This document shows, piece after piece, positions 57,364 through 64,000 of a DNA stretch of 64,000 nucleotides. The position numbers and the translations under genes are program-made. This DNA is from 62-47 sp044463945 (lineage in GTDB: Bacteria > Pseudomonadota > Alphaproteobacteria > Rhizobiales > Xanthobacteraceae). Numbering within the stretch: position 1 is the first letter of the stretch; each line of letters starts with the position of its first letter. Where the stretch lies: assembly GCA_044463945.1 (NCBI GenBank), contig JBIQLW010000004.1, forward strand, positions 97,208 to 161,207, given 5' to 3'. The notes below the pieces were generated by a model. The model was not told the DNA's origin. It was given only the letters and a program-made list of their open reading frames with translations, and did not search any database.

Positions 57364-58043
57364 TGCGCTCATTCTCCTCCACTCTCCAAAACGCGCTTCT
57401 CAACCGCACGATCATCTTTCGTGATTTCCTGTGGCTGATCCCGCGCGACATGGATACCGGAAATCCGGCTCCATACGGTTTCTGGTCTGGGGCTGGAAAT
57501 ATCTCGGCGCAGGTGGTTAACCCGCTGTCCGGCGTTGCTGTTACCCGCAATTTCGAGGGCGCCGGATCGCTTATCGAAATCAGTGAAATTCCGGCCGTGT
57601 CTACGCTAGAGCCGCAGGAAGTCTCAATCCACATTTCGCAGTTGAACGACGACGCGCAAGCCGTCGTTCGTGGATACGATCTAAAGCAAGGCCGTGTTGA
57701 AGTCTACTCCGGATACTTCGACACGGCCAGCCGCGCGATGCTTGAGCCAGCTTTCTGCCGCTTTCAAGGGTTTGTCGACTTCGTCGAGGTGCATACACCG
57801 AAAGAAGGCGAGGATGGGTCCATTGATCTAACTTGCACTTCGCACAGTTCAGAGCTTCGTCGGTCAAATCCAGACACCCGCTCGCACGACTCACAGCAAC
57901 TGCGCGCATCTGGCGATGGTTTCTTCAGGGATGTCACCGCTGTTTCCGACTGGAATATCTTCTGGGGTCAGAATAACGCCAACAATAGCGGCCTCGACGG
58001 CGCTTCGGTGAAAAAGGCGGCCGGCCTCCTTGGGTGGGGCTAG
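57363..58043 (+). CDS. DUF2163-like tail hub protein
   Basis: 226 residues. FWSGAGNISAQVVNPLSGVA then SLIEISEIPAVSTLEPQEVS, VVRGYDLKQGRVEVYSGYFD and GEDGSIDLTCTSHSSELRRS: the beta-rich hub fold of DUF2163 (GTA gp13-type). Ends GLLGWG. It forms the base of the tail tip with the following J-like protein. Confidence 0.8.
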   Translation: MRSFSSTLQNALLNRTIIFRDFLWLIPRDMDTGNPAPYGFWSGAGNISAQVVNPLSGVAVTRNFEGAGSLIEISEIPAVSTLEPQEVSIHISQLNDDAQAVVRGYDLKQGRVEVYSGYFDTASRAMLEPAFCRFQGFVDFVEVHTPKEGEDGSIDLTCTSHSSELRRSNPDTRSHDSQQLRASGDGFFRDVTAVSDWNIFWGQNNANNSGLDGASVKKAAGLLGWG

Positions 58044-58047
58044 TCTC

Positions 58048-58455
58048 GTGGTCCGCATCGCGACACGAAGCGATATCCCGGCAATGCTGGTGATGCTGCG
58101 GAAGCACCACGCCGCGCATTCGTTCGAGTGGCCGTTTGATCGGGTCCGGTTATCGATCGTCTGCGCTCATGCCATCGAGGCGGAAGACTGGCTGGCATTG
58201 ATCGGAGACGATGCGCTGTTGCTGGCCCGCTGGTTCGATTGTGAGTTCGGCTCCGGGCGGCACGCCATCGAGCGCGCGTTGTGGTCGGGACGCGGGCAGG
58301 GCCGGGCGCTGATTGCTGAATACGAACGATGGGCACTCGCCAACGGCTGCGTTGACGCCGCACTGTCCTGCATTGGCAAGCCTGACGTGTTTGCCCGCCT
58401 CTATGGGCGGCTCGGCTACCACGTCGCTGAAACGACCTTCGTAAAGACGCTGTAG
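58048..58455 (+). CDS. GNAT-family acetyltransferase in tail operon
   Basis: 135 residues from GTG 58048. RIATRSDIPAMLVMLRKHHA opens the fold; the acetyl-CoA loop is SGRGQGRALIAEYERWALAN, followed by YGRLGYHVAETTFVKTL. In GTA-like tails this position usually carries an NlpC/P60 peptidase, so a GNAT here is notable. It could acetylate tail or host proteins; the substrate is unknown. Confidence 0.8.
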   Translation: MVRIATRSDIPAMLVMLRKHHAAHSFEWPFDRVRLSIVCAHAIEAEDWLALIGDDALLLARWFDCEFGSGRHAIERALWSGRGQGRALIAEYERWALANGCVDAALSCIGKPDVFARLYGRLGYHVAETTFVKTL

Positions 58456-58472
58456 CGTCAACGGAATTCCAA

Positions 58473-61055
58473 ATGCCTCTTTTTTCCGCAATCGGTGCGG
58501 CGCTTTTTGGCGCCGGCACGTTTCTGGCTAGCGCGACTGCGTTTGTCTTGCAGATGGCGGCCGGCGTCGGGCTTAATCTTATCGCTGCGGCGATTAAGGG
58601 GAAGCCGAAGCAGGAACCGATCGGCATCCAAGGCACTCTGGCTGGAGGCGGTGATGTCCCGCGGTCGATCATCTTGGGTCGATACAATACCGCGGGTTCG
58701 CTGGTTTATCGAAACACCTACGGCAAGGTTGGCGACACACCGAATGCCTTCTATGTCGAGGTGCGGGCGCTCGCGGATTTTCCTGTCGGAAGCGAACTGG
58801 CTGAGGTGTGGGTTGATGGTGCCAAGGTCGACCTCACTTTCAATGGTTTTGAGTGGTCCGCAGAGCAATACGTCAAGAGGGGGACCAAGTGGGGCGACCT
58901 GCCGCATTTGTGGTTTCGATTCTACGATGGCACTCAGACGACCGCTGATGCCGCGCTTGTCAATCAGTTTGGCGGGTCTGCTCGGCCTTACGGCGCTGAT
59001 CGGATCGGTCGGGGCGTGCCGTATGTCATCATCACGGCGTTGCGGGACGATCTCGAAAATGAGAACCCGCTGTTCAATGGATTCCCGCAGTGCAAATTTA
59101 CGCTGAGCGGTGCCAAACTCTACGATCCGTCAAAAGATAGCACCGTTGGCGGTAGCGGATCTCATCGGTGGAGCAATCCGGCGACGTGGGGTGGCGATGG
59201 TGACAACCTTCCCGCCGTCCAGATTTACAACATCCTTCGTGGCATCACATGGAACGGAAAGTGGCTCTACGGTCTACAGAGCGCTAATCCCGCGATTCTG
59301 CCGCCGGCAAACTGGATCGCCGCCATTAACAAATGCCGGAAGTCCGTCAACGGGCCGAACGGTTTAGAACCGCAATATCGGTCAGGCATCCAGATTAATG
59401 TTAATGTGCCTCCAGCTGACGCGATCGAGGCGCTGCTTAAGGCATGTAACGGCCGCCTTTCGGAGACTGGCGGGGTCTACACGCTCCATGTTGGTGAACC
59501 GGACACGCCGGTTCTGTCATTTTCGGACGCCGATATTCTCTCGTCCGAGGAACAAGTCTACAACCCATTTCGCGGATTGGCCGACAGCGTCAATGGTGCC
59601 GTCGCGAAGTATCCCGAGCCGCTAGAAGGCTGGAACGTCAAGACGTCGCCTATCAGCCGGAATCCAGCGCAGGAAACGCGGGACGGTGGCCGGCAACTCA
59701 TCGCGGACGTTGATCTCTCCACCTGCCCCTACACAGGTCAGGTGCAACGCCTGCTCAAGAGCGCAATTCTTGAAGCTCTGCGCGAGCGTCGCCACACCAT
59801 CGTATTACCGCCATGGGCGCAATGCCTCGAACCGGGCGACGTTGTGTCGTGGACTAGCGCGCGCAATGGCTATGTGGACAAGTGGCTCCGCATCGACGGG
59901 ATCGCCTACAAGGCCAACCTTGATGTGATGTTGCAACTGACGGAAGTCGATCCGTCAGATTACGACTGGAACCAGGACAGCGATTATATTCCGCCGTCGT
60001 TCTCCCCTATGGAGATTATCCGGCCGGCACCGCAACCGATTATTGCATGGTATGCGGAAGGCCAGGTCATCACGGATGGAGAGAACCGCGTTCGGCGGCC
60101 TGTTATCTATATGTCGTGGGATGGCAGCAAGTCCGACATCAGCGGCGTGTCGTTCGAGATATCGAAAACCGCCAGCGACGCCAACGTCATCTATCGCGGA
60201 CGCACAGACGACGCGCAACGCGGCTCAGTGATCATTGGATCGCAAACCTTTATTCCGGGGGAAACGGTCTATGCCCGCGGGAGGTACATCCCATCATCGC
60301 CGCGCGCAACGGAATGGTCGGACTGGCTGACGGTTATTCTACCGGACATCAAGTGGAGCATCCTTGACTTCGACGAGTCTATTCGTAAGCAGGTCACAGA
60401 GATATTCGAGAGCGTCGTTGACGATCAGAATAAGCGAATTTCCCGTATCGCCGCTACTGTGCAGCAGGCGCTGTCTCGCACCGCAATAGATAAGAAGGAA
60501 GTGCGGACACAACTGTCTGCGCGGAGCGACAATGCGCTCGCGGAGATCGATCGGGTGGAGACGGTCGCAGTGACCGCCAACGAAGCTGTTGCGCACCTCG
60601 AAGAAACCGTTGGCGCAGAGTTTGATGGAGTTAAGGCGCAAGTCATCGAAACCTCGGAAGCGGTCGCCGATCTTGAGGACTACGCCGCTGCGTCATGGGG
60701 TGTCGTAATTGACGTGAATGGTGCCATCGCCGGGTACGTCAGGCTGAACGGTGATGATCAGTCAAGCACGTTCACGGTCAACGCCAACAACTTCCTCGTG
60801 ACGTTTCCGGGGGCGGCTGGCGGCGCGCCGGTTCCCGTATTCACAATCTCAAACGTCAATGGAGTCGCCAAAATCGTCTGGCGTGGCGATATGATTGGCG
60901 ATGGCTTCATTCTGGCGCGTCACATCAGCGTCGCGACTCTGAGTGCTATTTCGGCCAACATCGGAACAGTGACGGCCGGCACCATCCGCGGTCCCAACAA
61001 TATGATGCGCGTCTTGCTTTCGGATGAGCGCTTTGAAATGTGGGACAGCACCTGA
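58473..61055 (+). CDS. Tail tip / host-specificity protein J-like
   Basis: 860 residues. An N-terminal hydrophobic segment (GAGTFLASATAFVLQMAAGV), then IQGTLAGGGDVPRSIILGRY, VPYVIITALRDDLENENPLF and ILRGITWNGKWLYGL: the tip-attachment fold. A phage hub domain with LPPWAQCLEPGDVVSWTSAR and a fibronectin-like part (YMSWDGSKSDISGVSFEISK) follow. The end is helical coiled coil, then a trimerisation-like domain (TFTVNANNFLVTFPG). It contacts the receptor or carries fibres. Confidence 0.88.
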   Translation: MPLFSAIGAALFGAGTFLASATAFVLQMAAGVGLNLIAAAIKGKPKQEPIGIQGTLAGGGDVPRSIILGRYNTAGSLVYRNTYGKVGDTPNAFYVEVRALADFPVGSELAEVWVDGAKVDLTFNGFEWSAEQYVKRGTKWGDLPHLWFRFYDGTQTTADAALVNQFGGSARPYGADRIGRGVPYVIITALRDDLENENPLFNGFPQCKFTLSGAKLYDPSKDSTVGGSGSHRWSNPATWGGDGDNLPAVQIYNILRGITWNGKWLYGLQSANPAILPPANWIAAINKCRKSVNGPNGLEPQYRSGIQINVNVPPADAIEALLKACNGRLSETGGVYTLHVGEPDTPVLSFSDADILSSEEQVYNPFRGLADSVNGAVAKYPEPLEGWNVKTSPISRNPAQETRDGGRQLIADVDLSTCPYTGQVQRLLKSAILEALRERRHTIVLPPWAQCLEPGDVVSWTSARNGYVDKWLRIDGIAYKANLDVMLQLTEVDPSDYDWNQDSDYIPPSFSPMEIIRPAPQPIIAWYAEGQVITDGENRVRRPVIYMSWDGSKSDISGVSFEISKTASDANVIYRGRTDDAQRGSVIIGSQTFIPGETVYARGRYIPSSPRATEWSDWLTVILPDIKWSILDFDESIRKQVTEIFESVVDDQNKRISRIAATVQQALSRTAIDKKEVRTQLSARSDNALAEIDRVETVAVTANEAVAHLEETVGAEFDGVKAQVIETSEAVADLEDYAAASWGVVIDVNGAIAGYVRLNGDDQSSTFTVNANNFLVTFPGAAGGAPVPVFTISNVNGVAKIVWRGDMIGDGFILARHISVATLSAISANIGTVTAGTIRGPNNMMRVLLSDERFEMWDST

Positions 61056-61071
61056 TGCGGGGCAATTCCTG

Positions 61072-61536
61072 ATGTCTCGGCGCATCATTATCGGCAAGAT
61101 GCCCAACGGTAGCTATCGCTTTCGCGCGTCCCGGCCGGGTTATGATGCCCTGACGGCCGCGGATGACATGCGATACATCTCATTTGACAGCGCGTGGGAT
61201 GACTTCGTCGATATCCATCTTGTCGGTAACGCGACAATGGACAGTAGCCATGCCGTTACGCGATTGCAGGTTAACTTTGCGGCCCTTGGTTATAAGCCAT
61301 TCATCGAACTGCGACAGCGTAGCGGCACAACAACATGGGACAACTACATCACAATAAGGGATTTTGGCGGCAATCATAAACGCTGGTTGAGTGGATACGA
61401 CTGCCAAATCAATACGTCAAATTTCAGAGTTTTGGCAGACTACACAAGCGCAATTCAGGAGCCGTCATTGCCGGATACAGAATACTACGCGCTCAGTTTT
61501 TCCTACGTGATTTACCGCTGTGGAATACCGGAATAG
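61072..61536 (+). CDS. Small tail-tip protein, repeat family member 1
   Basis: 154 residues from the ATG at 61072. It starts MSRRIIIGKMPNGSYRFRAS and RPGYDALTAADD; the remainder is beta-rich with WDDFVDIHLVGNATMDSSHA and YYALSFSYVIYRCGIPE. The N-terminal unit (x-RR-x-x-x-GK then GYDA-x-TA) recurs in the next two genes. Possibly a tail-tip accessory or decoration protein. Confidence 0.6.
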   Translation: MSRRIIIGKMPNGSYRFRASRPGYDALTAADDMRYISFDSAWDDFVDIHLVGNATMDSSHAVTRLQVNFAALGYKPFIELRQRSGTTTWDNYITIRDFGGNHKRWLSGYDCQINTSNFRVLADYTSAIQEPSLPDTEYYALSFSYVIYRCGIPE

Positions 61537-61541
61537 CATGA

Positions 61542-61943
61542 ATGGCGCGACGATTTGTTTTGGGGAAGCGCTCGAACGGCGATACGGGAGTCTTCGTTTC
61601 GCGGGCGGGATACGATGCCTATACTGCGGCGGATAGCAATCTGATTCTAAGCGTCAATCGCCGCGTTAGTTCGTTGCTCCTGTTGGGATATGCGACCTCA
61701 AGCGGGACCGTGACACTTGGCGTCGGAGCCCGTCCTGTTGTTATCCTCTCTACAATTGCATCCGTGTTTAGTTCTACTGGTGGGTCGTGCAAACCTTCTC
61801 CCCTGTTCTTTGTAAAGACTGGTGGTAGCAACGTTCGTAGCGACGCATATGCCCGTGCGGTTGTTGCCAGCAATGGCGCGAACATGAGCATAACCACGTC
61901 GATCAAGGTTATGTACGAAGTCTATAACGAAGCGTGGAGTTGA
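61542..61943 (+). CDS. Small tail-tip protein, repeat family member 2
   Basis: 133 residues. MARRFVLGKRSNGDTGVFVS and RAGYDAYTAADSN correspond closely to the preceding gene; the C-terminal half differs (SVNRRVSSLLLLGYATSSGT, ITTSIKVMYEVYNEAWS). Beta-rich. Supports tandem duplication with divergence of the outer part. Confidence 0.6.
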   Translation: MARRFVLGKRSNGDTGVFVSRAGYDAYTAADSNLILSVNRRVSSLLLLGYATSSGTVTLGVGARPVVILSTIASVFSSTGGSCKPSPLFFVKTGGSNVRSDAYARAVVASNGANMSITTSIKVMYEVYNEAWS

Positions 61944-61947
61944 TGGC

Positions 61948-62433
61948 GTGGCTCGGCGCGTGCTGATCGGAAAGGACTATGCTTCGCCGTTTCGCGTTTC
62001 GATCGGCGGTCAAGACGCCAATCAGGCCGTGTTCAATCGCATTATATGGGACGCTAATCAAACGCCACTGAGGTTGTGGACAACGGGGCGCATTACCTCG
62101 ATCGCGCCGCCTGAATTGGGCGCGGGAGGACTGGAAAAACAGGGGCCAGATACGTTCTCATTCCCATCGGGGATGCTTCCGGTCATCTTCGCCGCATACA
62201 AAATGACAAGCGGCGACGACACGTCGGTGAAATGTGCGCGCATTTCAGTCTACGACACAGGCGATCCGTTCTTCTATCGGCAAAGCGGAGCAGGGTTGGT
62301 TCTGGATAGTAGCGGAAAGATATTCGGCATTAACTTTTCCGAAAAGTACCAGATTTCCGGGAACCCCGCACCTATATGGGTCACGCCGCCGTCTATCAAT
62401 GTCTATTACGCCGTTCTTCGAAACATAGGGTAG
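61948..62433 (+). CDS. Small tail-tip protein, repeat family member 3 (GTG start)
   Basis: 161 residues from GTG 61948. MARRVLIGKDYASPFRVSIG and GQDANQAVFNRI align with the N-terminal unit of the two previous genes; the rest is beta-rich (SFPSGMLPVIFAAYKMTSGD, PPSINVYYAVLRNIG). Function unknown, probably virion tip. Confidence 0.6.
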   Translation: MARRVLIGKDYASPFRVSIGGQDANQAVFNRIIWDANQTPLRLWTTGRITSIAPPELGAGGLEKQGPDTFSFPSGMLPVIFAAYKMTSGDDTSVKCARISVYDTGDPFFYRQSGAGLVLDSSGKIFGINFSEKYQISGNPAPIWVTPPSINVYYAVLRNIG

Positions 62434-62436
62434 AAG

Positions 62437-62865
62437 ATGCTGTTTATTTTGCCGGATGACGAGGGGCGCATTCGTCAGGCCAACAAGGTCAACAGTGATG
62501 TTGAAGCCTACGAAGAACGACTAAAGGAGACAAACGAACGCTACTATAAGTTCAAGCATCATAGTCTGATTTCGGATGAGCGATGGATGATCGTCAGCGA
62601 TAGAGATCATCCATTGCGCCGCCGCCCCCGGATGCCCGTCCGAATCGACAAGACTGTCATTAAGGCCGGCGGCGTTGACTGTGCCGTGATCGTCGGAGCG
62701 CCGAAAGAAACTGAGTTCACGATCATCGGCGCTGGGGAGCACATCCAAAGCGGGGTTCTGCCGGATGGGGAACTGGAATTAGGAATTCCGTGCCCAATCA
62801 CTTACGACGTGACGTTTCGCAAGTGGCCTTGGCAGGATTTCCGATTCCAAATTCAGGCTATCTAG
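62437..62865 (+). CDS. Small tail-operon protein
   Basis: 142 residues. MLFILPDDEGRIRQANKVNS and VEAYEERLKETNERYYKFKH at the start; VDCAVIVGAPKETEFTIIGA and ITYDVTFRKWPWQDFRFQIQ at the end, typical of short beta-sandwich proteins near tail fibres. Function unknown. Confidence 0.6.
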   Translation: MLFILPDDEGRIRQANKVNSDVEAYEERLKETNERYYKFKHHSLISDERWMIVSDRDHPLRRRPRMPVRIDKTVIKAGGVDCAVIVGAPKETEFTIIGAGEHIQSGVLPDGELELGIPCPITYDVTFRKWPWQDFRFQIQAI

Positions 62866-62876
62866 GGGGCGAGCAT

Positions 62877-63251
62877 ATGGGAAGAATATCCATCGTCGCT
62901 GATCCGATGGTCGCATTTCGTAAGCGCACTATCGCGAACCTGAACCGTCTATTCGGCGTGTTTGACAGCGGCGCGGAACGCCGCGAGCGTGCGTGGGCCG
63001 ACAAGCGGAAGCAGGCACAAAGCGCCTTGTCTGGTGGGGAGGTGGCGAGCGCGTTTGTCGGCGAGGCAGATTTGCGCAACATGACGGTGCGCGAGTTTGC
63101 AGAGTTTATCCTTGGCAAGGCAGATGTAAGCGATAGGTGGCGCGAGCGAGAGTTGCAGCGCCAGGAATATATGTTGCGCGTTGATCGCGCCACGTCGCGC
63201 GATGAACTTGATAGCATTGAGAGAGAGGCGCGGGAGCTCTATGGCCGATAA
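62877..63251 (+). CDS. Small tail-operon helical protein
   Basis: 124 residues from the ATG at 62877 (GGGGGCGAG upstream). ISIVADPMVAFRKRTIANLN, then LRNMTVREFAEFILGKADVS and ATSRDELDSIEREARELYGR. Helical and charged. It resembles chaperone-like proteins ahead of fibre genes, but this is only positional. Confidence 0.55.
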   Translation: MGRISIVADPMVAFRKRTIANLNRLFGVFDSGAERRERAWADKRKQAQSALSGGEVASAFVGEADLRNMTVREFAEFILGKADVSDRWRERELQRQEYMLRVDRATSRDELDSIEREARELYGR

Positions 63252-63324
63252 TCGGGCCTGATTCCTTTCGCAGGACGCCGCATAGCGCGCGCCGATAATA
63301 CCATCCACAGAACAGAAATGTATT

Positions 63325-63341
63325 CGCGCCGTTTCGGCGCG
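63325..63341 (+). other. Hairpin upstream of the fibre gene
   Basis: CGCGCC-GTTTC-GGCGCG in the leader of the fibre gene; no T run. Confidence 0.5.
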
Positions 63342-63354
63342 TGAGGGCGACTGT

Positions 63355-64000
63355 ATGGCGATTCCGACCTATTCAACCGGTACCGTTTCCATTGATGCAA
63401 ATGGTGCAGTAACTGTCTCTGGTGGAATCTGGGGTGGGCCGACAGTTAGCGTTGGGGACGCGATCTCGGTTGATGGCGGCAATGCGCTTTTAATCAGCGA
63501 TGTCATCGATGCAACGCACGGCCAATTGGTTGGTTGGAACGGCGGGGCCGTCAGCAACAAGACTTATGTCGTTTACCAGAACTCATCACTACGTTTCGAC
63601 GATGTGAGAATCGCGGAGGACGTCAGCAAGATCGTTGCCGCGTTTAATACGCAGGGCTTCTATCATTTTGTCCCGTCGTCAGCATCTGCTCCCGATCCGT
63701 CCTTGGGCGATGAAGGCGATTATGCGCTTCAACCCAGCACAGGAAAGATGTGGTTCAAGGAAGGCGGCGTTTGGGTTTATATCGGCGTCTACAAGGCGGT
63801 CTCGGTAAAGGGAGAATGGGATGCCAACGCTGACTATGTCGCCGGCGACGTTGTATCGCGTGGCGGTCGGCTGTGGCTAAGCGCCCAGGCAGGCAAGGGC
63901 CACCCGCCTGAGAGCAGCCCCGACTACTGGACGCTCTTTCTGGCGGGTGGCGACCGTTACGATGTTGTCAGCTTCGACACCGACCGACCGGCCTCCGGAG
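63355..64000 (+). CDS. Tail fibre protein with carbohydrate-binding module, 3' end missing
   Basis: The reading frame opens at the ATG at 63355 and runs off the window after 215 codons. The N-terminal part IPTYSTGTVSIDANGAVTVS-GGIWGG is typical of fibre N-domains. Later WDANADYVAGDVVSRGGRLW then PDYWTLFLAG is a CBM5/12-like chitin-binding unit, used by phage fibres to hold surface glycans. LQPSTGKMWFKEGGVWVY lies between. A receptor-binding role is likely. Remainder beyond the window. Confidence 0.8.
   Translation, partial: MAIPTYSTGTVSIDANGAVTVSGGIWGGPTVSVGDAISVDGGNALLISDVIDATHGQLVGWNGGAVSNKTYVVYQNSSLRFDDVRIAEDVSKIVAAFNTQGFYHFVPSSASAPDPSLGDEGDYALQPSTGKMWFKEGGVWVYIGVYKAVSVKGEWDANADYVAGDVVSRGGRLWLSAQAGKGHPPESSPDYWTLFLAGGDRYDVVSFDTDRPASG

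Noticed and set aside
16998..64000. Insertion sequences or transposase genes
   Set aside because: No transposase motif or terminal repeats seen; mobile features are limited to HNH genes.

Overview
The window is one stretch of alphaproteobacterial chromosome carrying most of an integrated tailed-phage genome. The host part (about 1-16,976) is GC-rich. It shows family traits of Rhizobiales, probably Nitrobacteraceae (the Rhodopseudomonas/Bradyrhizobium group): a DUF2336 protein, an Omp25/RopB-type porin, a palindromic repeat whose translation contains MRGLDPRI, and Gly/His/Tyr-rich secreted proteins. The genus is an inference; no marker gene fixes it.

Host layout: end of a lytic-transglycosylase-like protein (2-721); DUF2336 protein; a response regulator/Hpt pair on the minus strand; nadK; a serine hydrolase of the class C beta-lactamase fold; an outer-membrane porin; tRNA-Thr(UGU); two secreted proteins; rlmB; tRNA-Tyr(GUA); a 1381-residue autotransporter; a 33-residue microprotein; an aldehyde dehydrogenase; a small conserved protein; and tRNA-Gly(UCC).

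The prophage begins directly after tRNA-Gly (16,998) and runs off the right edge at 64,000. Its right attachment site, integrase and lysis genes are not visible. A leftward operon (20,015 to 16,998) encodes a FinO/ProQ-type RNA chaperone, small proteins, a Dam-type methyltransferase, an HNH-AP2 endonuclease and an excisionase-like protein. A CI-type repressor (20,138-20,758) lies between two similar promoters, each with GTGCA-N3-TGCAC palindromes. A long rightward operon (20,864-38,029), joined mostly by ATGA, TGATG or TAATG overlaps, carries recombination and replication genes: a Sak4-like ATPase, a DUF669 protein, a Gp157 family protein, a beta-clamp homologue, a PD-(D/E)XK nuclease, a sigma-factor-like protein, a helicase, two DNA methyltransferases and a primase-polymerase/helicase.

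After a terminator and a new promoter with tandem dyads comes a repeat-rich region that could be a replication origin (38.8-39.06 kb), then VRR-NUC, HNH and small genes. The structural operon follows: terminase, portal, S49 protease, HK97-type capsid, head-tail joining genes, tail tube, tail assembly chaperone, tape measure and tip proteins, three related small tip genes, and a truncated fibre gene. The phage is a long-tailed (siphovirus-type) HK97-fold phage. The head-joining genes are interrupted by an MptE-like protein, a GT9 glycosyltransferase and a methyltransferase, which may modify the virion or the host surface.

Points that deserve attention: two apparent -1 frameshift sites (tail chaperone at A-AAA-AAC, and an MptE-like gene with no start codon of its own); a recurrent NDN peptide in at least 15 phage proteins with varying codons; a C15 tract that splits one reading frame; and an iteron-like region. 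No search or alignment was run: family names rest on motifs and remembered family features.
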